Source: Alitta virens
Taxonomy: Eukaryota; Annelida; Polychaeta; Phyllodocida; Nereididae
Reading direction: 5' to 3'
Assembly (NCBI GenBank): GCA_932294295.1
Contig: OW028582.1
Location: 2,723,515 to 2,787,514 of the forward strand
Length of the DNA stretch: 64,000 bases
Shown here: positions 25,657-32,234 of the stretch, in pieces
Numbering within the stretch: position 1 is the stretch's first letter
Layout: each line of letters opens with the position of its first letter
Position numbers and translations under genes: made by a program
Notes under the pieces: model-generated
What the model was told of the DNA's origin: nothing
The model's database searches: none
The model's input: only the letters and a program-made list of their open reading frames with translations

Positions 25657-26640
25657 GATAGATGGATAGTTAGATGGATAAATGGATAGATGGATAGATG
25701 GATAGATGAATAGATGGATAGATTAGATAGATTGATAGATAGCTAGATAAATAGATAGGTAGGTAGGGGCTGGATAGATATACAGATAGATAGATAGATG
25801 GATAGATGGATAGATGGATAGATACATAGATACATAGATACATAGATAGATAAAAGATAGATAAAAGATAGATAGATAGTGCTACTTAAACTTTAAAGAA
25901 TATTTTTGCTGCTAGGTAAACTGCATTTAGATTTTGTCAGAATGATGAATTGCTGTCTCACATGAAAGTCCCTTCTACAGTACATCAAATGCACCTGTGC
26001 CATGCAAACATAAGGCATTTATTTTTTTGTGTCCCAGTTTTTGGGAGTCTTAAATATGAGACTTATTTGGCAATATGGTGCAAATTCCAAGCTATATCAT
26101 CTCATCATTTTCTGCATCTGGCAACTAAAATCTGGCTAAGCTTGGGATTCCATGGTCAAGTGGTAAAGTCATTTCCCTGCTAATTATGAGGTAGCGAGTT
26201 CAAACCCAATCAATGGCATCAAGATGTTGGGTAGATCATCTTCAACTATTGCCTAACCCACCCGGCTGTAATGGGTACTTGACGTTAGGCACCCACAGTG
26301 ATGGCACTGGTGTGAGCTCTTAAGCCCCTGCGGTTAACCTTGTGTTCAAGGCTGAATACTCCCCAGGCAGTTGAAAAAGACTGTACCAGGAGACTGTAAA
26401 CCCCAAAACATCTACATTTAAGCTTGTGTTAATTGGTGGCACTAAGACAATACCATTACAATACAATACAATACAATACAATACAAAACTCACCCTTCCT
26501 TGTCTGCTGGCCATCAGAAAATCTTGTGTAGTTTTGTTAGCGAAGATGGCGAAATAAACACCGATTCCGAGAGATACCAGGAGTGAAAGTACAAAGACGA
26601 GATAATCCGCCCAATGGAAGGTGAAGGACTGGGTTGCCAT
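6692..26640 (-). CDS. Sodium-coupled monocarboxylate transporter (SLC5A8/SLC5A12-like), 16 coding exons
   Basis: Predicted Na+/solute symporter of the plasma membrane, SLC5 family. By family knowledge the SMCT branch carries lactate, pyruvate, short-chain fatty acids or nicotinate with Na+. Exons on the minus strand: 26640-26494, 22558-22367, 21600-21535, 20173-20122, 19278-19211, 18379-18225, 16728-16588, 16343-16214, 15449-15361, 13748-13621, 13403-13246, 12850-12669, 11531-11454, 11336-11242, 7423-7350, 6793-6692. Every junction is AG/GT and the phases add to 1,857 nt: 618 residues plus stop, close to vertebrate SMCTs. Landmarks are [10 protein letters not shown] (about residue 176), [11 protein letters not shown] (about 228) and the Na2-site-like [10 protein letters not shown] (about 346-354) of TM8. 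Two N-x-T sites (N485, N491) lie in the last large extracellular loop. No frame break is visible. Substrate choice and SMCT1 versus SMCT2 identity cannot be read from sequence. Confidence 0.93.
6890..7200. mobile_element. MITE E copy 1 (intron 15 of the SLC5 gene)
   Basis: About 310 bp. The left end AAGTGCA...GACCCAGATTTATGACCATA is mirrored by TATGGTCATAAATTTGGGTC...ACTGCACT at the right end. Two GACGTCA-type sites lie near the left end. No ORF. Confidence 0.8.
7350..7423 (-). CDS. SLC5 exon 15 (residues 561-585)
   Basis: 74 nt of cytosolic tail beginning [14 protein letters not shown]. The intron before it is about 3.8 kb, one of the two largest in the gene. Donor GTGCGT. Confidence 0.9.
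7741..8096. mobile_element. TIR element with clustered CRE-like sites
   Basis: The left end TCACGTCATGCTAACTTCCTGT is mirrored by ACAGGAAGTTAGGGTGACG. The interior contains three TGACGTCA palindromes (7857, 7875 and 7911 regions) and CCAAT motifs. Probably a MITE. Whether it has enhancer activity is unknown. Confidence 0.6.
8560..8670 (+). mobile_element. Diverged tRNA-Gly-like SINE
   Basis: Recognisable anticodon region and B box (GGGCTTCCAACTGCCGGATC, GGGTTCAGTACC) and a degenerate tail ending CTGCCTGTCTT. Confidence 0.7.
8670..9064. mobile_element. TIR element G copy 1
   Basis: ACAGCCAAATTC...CTCCAGATGACGTCA at the left is mirrored by GACGTC.TCTGGAGTTTAG...GAAATTGGCTGT. An inner mirrored block CCATGTTGGCATTTTTGCCT occurs in both orientations. 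Long imperfect fold-back, no ORF that looks coding. Confidence 0.75.
9078..9245 (+). repeat. Dispersed repeat D
   Basis: GGCCTCCTCGTGGCAAGGTGG, GTGAAGACC and CACTCCAGTTATGCC are shared with the other copies. The family has weak A- and B-box-like motifs and may be an old tRNA-derived SINE. Confidence 0.75.
9245..10495. other. Intron 14 interior, no gene seen
   Basis: AT-rich DNA. The only structure I see is a hairpin at about 9,455-9,530, where GAGTCTACGCAATGATGTAT and its complement face each other across a short loop. Confidence 0.5.
10498..10889. mobile_element. TIR element with AGGGCTGTACACC ends
   Basis: About 390 bp. The ends AGGGCTGTACACC and GGTGTACAGCCCT are perfect mirrors, and the interior has repeated ACGATACGTATC palindromes. 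hAT-like termini, but I could not find a matching 8-bp target duplication. Confidence 0.75.
10955..11222. mobile_element. TIR element F copy 1
   Basis: Ends ACAGTTAGTTTCAT and ATGAAACTAACTGT. The interior (CCAGCT, AAGTACACATTTATGATATAT) is the reverse complement of the copy at 26,707-26,990. Confidence 0.8.
11242..11336 (-). CDS. SLC5 exon 14 (residues 529-560)
   Basis: 95 nt encoding [14 protein letters not shown] and the last membrane helix, ending IIVSALTG. This YxxSY...W/YY-helix-G ending is typical of SMCTs. Confidence 0.93.
11454..11531 (-). CDS. SLC5 exon 13 (residues 503-528)
   Basis: 78 nt, a Ser/Thr/Pro-rich loop ending TAMAEP plus two bases. It has little sequence conservation, but phase and splice sites (CAACAG / GTAAGT) fit its neighbours exactly. 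Confidence 0.88.
11736..11812 (+). mobile_element. tRNA-Gly-like SINE tail fragment
   Basis: GGTCCCTGCCTGTCCTAATT through a (CCA)n end. The tRNA head is absent. Confidence 0.75.
11815..12035. mobile_element. TIR element G copy 2, shortened
   Basis: Matches the inner part of 8,670-9,064 (CGCAGCAGCCATGTTGGCAT, TGTCTACTGATGATGTCA, GGTCAATGAGGCAAAAATGC), with the mirrored block intact. Confidence 0.75.
12100..12425 (+). repeat. Dispersed repeat D, split by a SINE
   Basis: The left part ends at CTAACCCCAGTGGC and resumes after the SINE with the same 14 bases, then CAACACAGGGCTCTG. Confidence 0.8.
12171..12356 (-). mobile_element. tRNA-Gly-like SINE inserted in repeat D
   Basis: Full-length minus-strand copy between 14-bp direct repeats CTAACCCCAGTGGC (12157-12170 and 12357-12370). 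Confidence 0.92.
12427..12538 (+). mobile_element. tRNA-Gly-like SINE tail fragment
   Basis: Starts at CTGGCTGTTTCATCC and ends in (CCA)n. The tRNA head is missing. Confidence 0.8.
12669..12850 (-). CDS. SLC5 exon 12 (residues 443-502)
   Basis: 182 nt beginning [19 protein letters not shown], a membrane segment. A large hydrophilic loop with likely N-glycosylation sites N485 (NMT) and N491 (NIT) follows. Confidence 0.91.
13246..13403 (-). CDS. SLC5 exon 11 (residues 390-442)
   Basis: 158 nt encoding two membrane segments, including [20 protein letters not shown]. Acceptor TTTTTAG, donor GTAAGC. Confidence 0.93.
13621..13748 (-). CDS. SLC5 exon 10 (residues 347-389)
   Basis: 128 nt beginning (S)[20 protein letters not shown]8 with the Ser/Thr residues that by family knowledge help form the Na2 site, then a cytosolic loop. 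Confidence 0.94.
13855..13920. promoter_or_regulatory. Cluster of three CRE-like TGACGTCA palindromes (intron 9)
   Basis: TGACGTCAT occurs three times in under 60 bp. By known biology these are binding sites for CREB/ATF bZIP proteins. Location in a host intron is seen; function is inference. Confidence 0.35.
14135..14275 (+). repeat. Dispersed repeat D, well preserved
   Basis: Runs from GGGCCTCCTCGTGGCGAAGG through AACCCCAGTGGCCAACACAG to the CTCCAGTTATGCCTG end. Confidence 0.8.
14390..14913. mobile_element. MITE E copy 2, split by a SINE
   Basis: The left end is TTTAGTACAGACCCAAATTT and the right end AAATTTGGGTCCGCTATACT. The tRNA-Gly-like SINE at 14651-14866 interrupts it. Confidence 0.8.
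14651..14866 (+). mobile_element. tRNA-Gly-like SINE with a (CA)n tail
   Basis: Between 13-bp direct repeats ACTAAATATGGTC (14638-14650 and 14867-14879). The 3' tail has expanded to about 40 bp of CA. Confidence 0.93.
14918..15035 (-). repeat. Dispersed repeat D
   Basis: Minus-strand copy with GAGCCCTGTGTTGGCCATTG and GGTGGAAGTCTTCG. Confidence 0.7.
15361..15449 (-). CDS. SLC5 exon 9 (residues 318-346)
   Basis: 89 nt beginning [20 protein letters not shown] and ending FSAAL plus two bases of Ser347. Acceptor TTCAG, donor GTAAGT. Confidence 0.93.
15590..15895 (-). mobile_element. tRNA-Leu-like SINE
   Basis: The minus strand begins GGGAGCCGTAGCCTAGTGG, with TTAAGGC (A box), a loop reading CTCAAA (CAA, Leu-like) and GGGTTCAATCC (B box). 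A body shared with 3,625-4,095 follows. It is an interspersed element, not a functional tRNA gene, because the acceptor stem does not close. Confidence 0.7.
15945..16060. repeat. CRE-like motif block, possible MITE relic (intron 8)
   Basis: GATGATGTCATCTAATGTGAC and ATTACGTCATTAAACAATGG resemble the motif blocks near 13.86 and 18.70 kb. Confidence 0.35.
16214..16343 (-). CDS. SLC5 exon 8 (residues 274-317)
   Basis: 130 nt, a hydrophobic helix followed by [18 protein letters not shown]. The CDP motif and the closing DQ are typical of the family. Donor GTAAAA is weaker than the others. Confidence 0.93.
16457..16572 (+). mobile_element. tRNA-Gly-like SINE tail fragment
   Basis: Starts at CTGGCTGTTTCATCC and ends in a CA-rich tail only 15 nt from the exon 7 donor at 16587. 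Confidence 0.8.
16588..16728 (-). CDS. SLC5 exon 7 (residues 227-273)
   Basis: 141 nt with [19 protein letters not shown] and [12 protein letters not shown], the typical TM7 stretch and following loop. Acceptor TTTGCAG, donor GTAAGT. Confidence 0.94.
16835..17083. mobile_element. MITE E copy 3
   Basis: Left GAAAGTGCAGTATGGCGGAG, right ATGGACGCCAAGTATGGTCA with a degraded outer end. Confidence 0.75.
17222..17515 (+). mobile_element. tRNA-like SINE, family J copy
   Basis: A B-box-like GGGCTCGATTCC, then a tail with CTTCATCCCAGCGCTGGATG, GCGATCGCGTGAGACC and CTGAGCTTCAGACCCAGTAG. It is shared with 22,635-22,925. Confidence 0.65.
18225..18379 (-). CDS. SLC5 exon 6 (residues 176-226)
   Basis: 155 nt beginning [15 protein letters not shown], the most conserved SLC5 signature, and covering the TM6 region. 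Acceptor TTTTACAG, donor GTAGGT, phase 2. Confidence 0.94.
18514..18928. mobile_element. 415-bp TIR element at TTAA (intron 5)
   Basis: TTAAAGGTGCACTGTCTGTC...AAATTTGCA is mirrored by GCAAATTTGAC.GACAGTGCAACTTTAA. The outer TTAA on both sides could be the target duplication. A CRE-like block sits inside. Confidence 0.75.
19020..19165 (+). repeat. Dispersed repeat D, diverged
   Basis: GTGAAGACCTCGAACCCCAGT and ATGCCTAGCTCTCC remain recognisable. Confidence 0.65.
19211..19278 (-). CDS. SLC5 exon 5 (residues 153-175)
   Basis: 68 nt encoding [20 protein letters not shown]... (TM5). Acceptor TTTTTCAG, donor GTAAGT. Confidence 0.92.
19440..19832 (+). mobile_element. tRNA-Gly-like SINE split by another copy
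   Basis: The 5' end stops at GCTCAGTGGT (19458-19467) within the A box and resumes at 19658. The tail ends in (CCA)n near 19,832. Confidence 0.85.
19468..19657 (-). mobile_element. tRNA-Gly-like SINE nested in a SINE
   Basis: Full-length minus-strand copy flanked by the 10-bp repeat GCTCAGTGGT, close to the shared consensus and so probably younger than its host copy. Confidence 0.9.
20122..20173 (-). CDS. SLC5 exon 4 (residues 136-152)
   Basis: 52 nt encoding [17 protein letters not shown] plus one base of the next codon, in TM4. Acceptor TTTCAG, donor GTAAGA. Confidence 0.92.
20822..21522. mobile_element. 701-bp long-inverted-repeat element with 9-bp target duplication
   Basis: The ends AGATCAGTGAAGTTGGCTAC and complement are perfect mirrors, and most of the element folds back on itself (arms over 250 bp). 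Flanks carry GAAATTACT on both sides (20813-20821 and 21523-21531). Subterminal GGTAGCTGCCAGGTAGCTG repeats are plentiful. A 9-bp duplication and long arms suit MULE-like or foldback elements. There is no ORF. The right duplication copy overlaps the exon 3 splice donor. Confidence 0.92.
21535..21600 (-). CDS. SLC5 exon 3 (residues 114-135)
   Basis: 22 codons, YLEKRFN...FIILM, the conserved 'YLE-RF' segment before TM4. Donor GTAAGT. The 701-bp inverted-repeat element lies only 12 nt beyond the exon end. Confidence 0.93.
21600..22327. other. Intron 2, no element recognised
   Basis: AT-rich intron sequence without a coding frame that resembles a protein. Confidence 0.5.
22328..22366. repeat. 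(CAATA)n array touching the exon 2 donor
   Basis: Pentanucleotide array CAATACAATACAATAC with CAATG variants. On the transcribed strand it reads (GTATT)n and starts at the splice donor itself. Confidence 0.85.
22367..22558 (-). CDS. SLC5 exon 2 (residues 50-113)
   Basis: 64 codons, phase 0 at both ends. It begins [15 protein letters not shown], the conserved TM2 region, followed by TM3, and ends MEMTSANE. The donor GTATTG is itself the first unit of a GTATT pentanucleotide array. Confidence 0.93.
22635..22925 (+). mobile_element. tRNA-like SINE, family J copy
   Basis: GCACTCTTCATGAGCTACATC, GATTGCATGAGACAA and AGCTTCAGACCCATTAGCAT match 17,222-17,515. Confidence 0.65.
22930..24162. repeat. 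Minisatellite of about 22 units, unit 54-59 bp (intron 1)
   Basis: The unit core AACAAGAGGACTCAAGAGTC is followed by AGAGCAAGCGGTCAAGTTGC and TATAAGAAAACTAAT. Variants (AGATAGCGATCC; AAATCTTATAAAC) recur in a set order, suggesting higher-order duplication. No spacer diversity, so it is not CRISPR-like. Confidence 0.95.
24170..25230. other. Intron 1 interior, AT-rich, no gene
   Basis: Contains a G-run (24,890-24,907) and otherwise no structure I can name. Confidence 0.5.
25230..25885. repeat. (GATA)n microsatellite, about 650 bp
   Basis: Long GATA array with GACA and GGATA interruptions and short unit blocks (TAGATGGATAGATGGA). It matches the GATA/GACA satellites known in many animals. Confidence 0.97.
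26145..26400 (+). mobile_element. tRNA-Ile-like SINE (family K)
   Basis: Head GGTCAAGTGGTAAAGTC (A box), loop CTAATTA (AAU, Ile-like) and GAGTTCAAACCC (B box), followed by a non-tRNA body to about 26,400. Only one clear copy in this window. Confidence 0.6.
26453..26487. repeat. (CAATA)n array 6 nt from the exon 1 donor
   Basis: CAATACAATACAATACAATA array just beyond GTGAGTTTT on the transcribed strand. Same unit as at exon 2. Confidence 0.85.
26494..26640 (-). CDS. SLC5 exon 1 (residues 1-49)
   Basis: Starts at ATG 26640 ([16 protein letters not shown]...) and encodes the N-terminus and TM1, ending FLMASRQGR, phase 0, donor GTGAGT. An acceptor (TTCTTTTCAG) lies 8 nt upstream of the ATG, exon first base 26648. 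A noncoding 5' exon is therefore expected further upstream. Confidence 0.92.
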
Positions 26641-26706
26641 GATGGAAACTGAAAAGAACGCCAAATTCACTCGATTAGAAGTCAAGTCTGAAGTACACAC
26701 TAAGCA

Positions 26707-26990
26707 GCTACAGTTAGTTTCATAAAATACAGTAGACTCTAGCTGTCCTTGACGACCTGTACCAGGCTGTGGTCTAAACATGCTGAAGCCAGCTGCTTCT
26801 GTCCACTTCTACAGCTAATAATCGGCTTACATCTATCACCAGATAAATATAAACATTGGTAAATGTAAGAAATTAATCGAATATATCATAAATATGTACT
26901 TTTAGATCCAGTTTTGAGTAGCCAGCTATGACTGACAGCGCTTTGTCTAGTTTCAATTAGACGGGACGTATTTAATGAAACTAACTGTAG
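26707..26990. mobile_element. TIR element F copy 2
   Basis: Ends CTACAGTTAGTTTCAT and ATGAAACTAACTGTAG. It is inverted relative to 10,955-11,222, lies just upstream of coding exon 1, and creates a spurious upstream in-frame ATG. Confidence 0.85.
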
Positions 26991-27644
26991 TTATAGACTG
27001 AAAATCTTTTTGACCAAGCTCTTTTATACTGTAAAGACTGAAAAATGGTGTAGCCCGTGCCGAGTTTTGGCTGCCAACTTTAACCAACGAGATAGTAACA
27101 AGTTAGTCGACTCCAAATAGATTAAGATTGCAAGCTTTTCAAACGGAAAATATCTGGCTAACTTGTTGGACATTGTGATTATTGTTAGACATTTGGTTTT
27201 CCAGTACTTGCTAGATTTTGACTGATTTTTTTTTAAAATTTTGACTAAATCATTGTCCCCAGTTTGTCAGATTTATCTGACAAGTTAGTCGTCTGACTTA
27301 TATAGCCATTCTGACTATCAAATTAGTCAGCTTCATCTTGTCAGGCAAGTCAATGTCTGTTAGTCATATTGACTAATTTCTAAGCTTAAACAAATCACAC
27401 TACATGACATTGACTAAACTGACTGACTTATAGATAAAACTGACGAAATTGTTAGTCAAATCGGAGGTAGGATTCAAGTCATGCATGGGAGTCACTGTTA
27501 AAGGACTTATGTCAGACTTCATTAGTATGCAACTGCTAAATTTAAATGAAATTAGAGATCTTTTACGTACTGAGGATAAGAAAAATTGGAAAACTGCTAG
27601 TCTTCAAGTTTCTCTTGACGGGTGGATACAGACCTACTTTTTCT

Positions 27645-27957
27645 GGGAAAAAGTGCAGTATAGCGGACCCAGATTTATGACCATATTTAACAAGCCTCAT
27701 TGCCAGGCCTATGACGTAAAATGCTTGAAATGTAAGTATGACGTCAAAAACTAATGTAGTTATGACGGCGGTTTCATCTTCACGGTAAAGACAGCGTTTA
27801 TTTTTGCTTTTTCTATCGCCCCAAACCCTGCTTATCTACACCAAATGTTATTTTGATTGTGCTAGAACTTAAAACTAGTGAAATATTTGATAAAATTTAA
27901 TTTTTAATGGCCGCCAAATATGGGCATACATTTGGGTCCACTATACTGCACTAAACC
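27645..27957. mobile_element. MITE E copy 4
   Basis: Left AAGTGCAGTATAGCGGACCC, right GGGTCCACTATACTGCACT. The best-preserved termini of the family. Confidence 0.85.
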
Positions 27958-28194
27958 CTTTGTCTGTCCCACCGTGACTTTCCCGTTCTTGTACAAGTGA
28001 CCGAAGTTAACGCATTGACACTGGCCAAAAGATAAATTAAGTAAGTAAGTAGTAAATTAATGGTGGATCATTGATGACAAACTGTCAACTTAATACTGAT
28101 ATGTGATCAGTGATATCAAGTGTAAAACTTTACCAAAGCACAGATGTTCCAAAACAAAAGTGTGTGAAAAAAGGTAATTTCCATTTATGAATTT

Positions 28195-28285
28195 CAGGGG
28201 GGGGGGGGAATGATTGCATTGATCATCCCCCCCCCCTTCCTAAAAGGTGGGGGGGGGGGTATGTTTCCCCCACATCCCCCCCTGA
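28195..28285. repeat. G-run/C-run cluster able to form hairpins
   Basis: Two runs of ten or more G and runs of C within 90 bp, with CATTGATCATC between two of them. Confidence 0.8.
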
Positions 28286-28322
28286 ATCGACGCTCCTGAG
28301 TTTTGTCTTATTTATAACCAAG

Positions 28323-28790
28323 ATGTGCTTAGAGCCAGCCAATGTGTATAAAGTAATTAACAGAGGTCATAGATCTGTACTGGCACAATTTCGCTGTGGT
28401 ATATTACGTAAAATAGGGACAGGTAGATACGCTAACATGCTCCCAGAATATTGCTTATCCTTAATTTGTTCAAACTATAGTGAAGAAGACGAAGAATATT
28501 TTCTATTTCACTGTAATTTTCATGATATAAGAAAAGATTTCATGCCTAATGTTTATGTTGAATATCCTTTTTCCATAGGCAGTTTTGGCGAAAAGTGTAA
28601 ACTACTTATGAATGAAAATCTTTTGAAAGATACAGTCAATTTTATATATAATATGTACAATAATGGAAGTATAACTTGTATAACTAACCATTATGCAGTG
28701 TTGTTGTCACTATGTATTTTGTTTTTGATTGTAAATAGTGACCTGTAAACCAAAGCTGGGCTGGGTGACATTCAACTACGTATATATTTA
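28323..28790 (+). pseudogene. LINE 3' end: C-terminal part of a non-LTR retrotransposon ORF2
   Basis: A 141-residue frame contains SVLAQFRCGILRKIGTGRY at about residues 19-37 and a Cys/His-poor remnant of CxxC...EDEEYFLFHC at about 48-65. This is the C-terminal zinc-like region seen after the reverse transcriptase in CR1/L2/RTE-type LINEs. An AT-rich 3' tail follows the stop. The polymerase part is absent (5' truncation, usual for LINEs). Confidence 0.8.
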
Positions 28791-28799
28791 TTTTAATAA

Positions 28800-30310
28800 T
28801 AAAAACTTCTTGATTTATGTTTGTCAAAAAGATTTTCAGTGAGGCACACATGTATAATTATATCAAAAATACATGTATCCTTCAATTTTCACCAACTTTA
28901 CTGCTTTCTAAGCTTTGAGCAGTCCCATACAATTCAAGTGAAAATCCAAATATTTGTTTTGCTTGCCATATTCTGTAGGTCCCACTCAGCCATTGAAGAA
29001 CGTCCTATGTGATTTTAAACCCTGTTTGGTTGCCATGGTTATATAACAAAGAAAGAAAATACTTTTGTAATAATCATGGAGCTTCACAATGATTTATCCA
29101 AATGTTTGTTAATATAATGTTAACTAATAAACTAAGGTCTATGTCATGAACTAGCCTTTGATTTAGGTTTTACTGTATATGTAATGACTAAGTAGGTATC
29201 AGTTGTACAAGCTTGAATAATACATTAGAAATAAAAAGGTTCCCCAGGCTATAAACCTTTCTCTAGGTAATGAATAGAATGTTTCTTTGAGCTGAAAACA
29301 ATTGAACTGTACTACTTCATGTAGTGTGTTAATATTTTATAGCATAATTATGTATTATTAAATGCAAAAAGGATTGTATATTTCCTATAACGTCACACAG
29401 TATACAAACACATGCTTTTCAGGATTTATTTTTCTGACACCTTATTGTCATCACGACCAGCCACACGAAGTGGCAATTTTGTGGACTTTTGACATTACAA
29501 TGGTACAGTATACTAGTAATGATAATAGATATATTAATAATATACCATTTACTTACTTTAATTGTGTCTTTGTCAACTCCTGTTTGTGACCTTTTTTTGT
29601 TGGTGTCTTCAAAGGTATCCTCCTTGTGTGAATGACAATGTAATGCATCTCCGAAATGGCTCACTTCATGGTCTGATTATTTTTATGCATTTCGCCAGAG
29701 CATGGGGCCATTTTGTGCTGCTCCTGTAAAGTATATGTCATTTTTTGTAAACTATTTTTGCCCATAGACCTGTCATCCGTCCCAGATACACATCATTATA
29801 TAGTTTGACTGAAATTATTTCAATGCAGTGCAGTGAATCAGTTATCACTTGAATCTTTTTGACTGCTCAGCCATTTGATGTTTGTCTGAATGAACCTTTT
29901 AATTGGCCATTTTGACTGGCAAGTTATTTGTATCTGACATTGACAAAAGTTGACTTCTAATTGTCTGAATATTCTACATTTGTCTTATTGTTTATTATTT
30001 GCATTTTACTAAGTTTTACATATGATAATTATATTCCCAATTTATATACATTTCAACTTCTTGTATGTGTAATGTTGCAATAATAAATATTTATCTCATT
30101 TATCTTATCTCAAAGCTAATTACCTTTTTAGTGTAAAGTAAACTAAAAGGTCTGCTATTCTATAGACACCTACAATACTTATTGAAGCTGAAATGTCTAA
30201 AAGGTTAGTCAAAATGTCTTAATAGTTTACTCAAATTGTCTAACTGTCGAGCTGTCTGAAAGTTTGCCAACTAAAATGTTTTATAATTTAGTGAAATGTC
30301 TTTAAAAAAA
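28800..30310. other. AT-rich DNA, no gene seen
   Basis: No frame resembles a protein. Repeated 'TGTCTGAA/TTGACTAA' words near 27.2-27.5 and 29.8-30.3 kb suggest an old repeat. Confidence 0.45.
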
Positions 30311-30319
30311 AAAAAAAGG

Positions 30320-30565
30320 AACTCTCTATACATACAGTAGACATACACCACTTACTAAAAGTTTTGTGCTACTCAAGGAATTCAAGACCAAAACTGTAGA
30401 CATACACCACTTACCTAAAGTTTTGTGCCACTCAAGGAATTCAAGAAAAAAACTGTAGACATACACCACTTACCAAAGGTTTTGTGCCACTCAAGGAATT
30501 CAAGAAAAAAACTGTAGACATACACCACTTACCAAAAGTTTTGTGACACTGAAGGAATTCAAGAA
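30320..30565. repeat. Tandem repeat, unit about 60 bp, four copies
   Basis: Unit GTAGACATACACCACTTACC followed by AAAGTTTTGTGCCACTCAAGG and AATTCAAGAAAAAAACT. The last copy is partial. Confidence 0.92.
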
Positions 30566-31207
30566 AAAACTGTTATTGAAACATAAGAAAAAAACTGTTA
30601 TTCAAACACAAAGTGAAATCTGAGTATAACGCCCAACATTCGGTTTGTAATATAGTTGTTGTATTGACATGAAATTGCATCAAATTTGTTCCATAATGTT
30701 TTGTAATAATCAAATGGCATGCAATCACATGTGCAGAGTTTATAAAAGGCCATAAGGTCATTCTGCAATTGTACCAAAGCGCCAATATTTGACATGATAA
30801 TGACCCTGTCAAAAGCAAATTGGAAAGAATGGTCATCATGTGTCAGAATGACAGACATGTCTCTCCCCCTAAAAACTAAATCATGATTGAAGTAAATGAT
30901 TAGAGGAATTTATTATTTGAGTTATTCGCTTGAATGTTATAGGTCTGCGTTCCGATGTATGGGGGTCAAAATGTTCGACGCATATTGCCACAATAAAAAA
31001 GTTATAAAATGTTAAAACCTTGAAATGTATTTTTGATCAGTTTTGTGTGTGGTTATGTGGGTATACTTAGCCTGGCAGCAGTCCTGTCATTTTTTATGAT
31101 ATTTTGCAACAGGTTGAATAAATATTGCCTGGACAGTATACGCGCATCAGTGCCAACTATCACCATTTCACATCATTGAAAATGAGGTATTAGGTTTTAT
31201 TGGCAAT

Positions 31208-31323
31208 GACTAAGTCATTAATTGATAACGTAAAAGAATTTGAAGAAGCAGTAGTTGAAATTGTTGATTCACTGAATGAAAATGATGATTGTGGACAAAT
31301 AACAGCATGTCAAGATAAGTAAT
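31208..31323 (+). other. Small acidic open frame, possible exon
   Basis: ATG at 31,208 opens a frame rich in Glu/Asp (KEFEEAVVEIVDSLNENDD) ending at TAA beside a GTAATA donor-like site. No homology recognised. Confidence 0.2.
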
Positions 31324-31549
31324 AGTGTGTGCACTCATTATTTTTCAGTATAAAATAGATACAGGTAGGTAGGAGAGCTGTAAAACCGCGTGCACATATA
31401 ATCCCATGAAAAAATACAAAGACTGCTGCATGGCCCTTAGTCCGCAAAATCGGACGCAAATGTGGGTCATGCTTGCTTGGCTGGGGTATACTCCCACTTT
31501 ACTATGTTACCAGGTTGAAGTACGCTCCAGTTACTGCTGTCTGGTTAAA

Positions 31550-31850
31550 AGTTGCAGGCCTCCTAGTGGCAAGGCTGGTGACACTGCGGGTGAAGACATG
31601 GCCTAGCTCAGAGGTAGCGCTCTAGGCTTCCAACCGCTGGGTCCCGGGTTCAATTCCCGGTCGAGCCTAAGTTGGATGGCTGTATCAACCTTCGTCTCAT
31701 TGCCATGGTCTCTGCCTGTCCTAATTAACCCAACTGGTGCAGAAAAACAGGACGTAGAGCCCTAATCACACACACACACATCGTACCTCAGTGGCCAACA
31801 CAGGGCTCTGTGCTGCATGAAATATAGTTATCCCTGTCCACCTATACCTG
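31550..31850 (+). repeat. Dispersed repeat D, split by a SINE
   Basis: Left part GCAGGCCTCCTAGTGGCAAGG to GTGAAGAC; right part resumes CTCAGTGGCCAACACAGGGC after the SINE. Confidence 0.75.
31598..31786 (+). mobile_element. tRNA-Gly-like SINE in repeat D
   Basis: Full head and tail ending in (CA)n. The target duplication is not clear. Confidence 0.88.
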
Positions 31851-32234
31851 GAATCAGAACCACAACACATTTATTCCCAGATATTGAGTAATATAAGATA
31901 CAAAGATTATCCAAAAACAAATATCAATTTAATTAAAATTTCTGCTGGCAGGGGGCCACCAGGAGAAACATGGAGCACCCACACGCATGAACCACATACC
32001 AGTATTAATTAAAATTTATTTTGAATATGGTGTATCAAAATGTCAACATTACAAAGCCTTAGTATGGTAAATTCAGAATTTGCAAAATATTGACTGGGGT
32101 AGGCAGAAATATGGACACCATTGGAACTAAGTCTCCCTTGCCTGTTCTTTGCATATCTTGATATATACTCATATAAGTAATTACCTTACTTGTGCCATAA
32201 AGGTTATTTTATAACCATCCTGTCCTCTTTGCAG

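Noticed and set aside
26641..26781. Upstream in-frame start codon extending the transporter N-terminus
   Set aside because: The extension runs into TIR element F, and a good splice acceptor lies 8 nt before ATG 26640, so that ATG is preferred.
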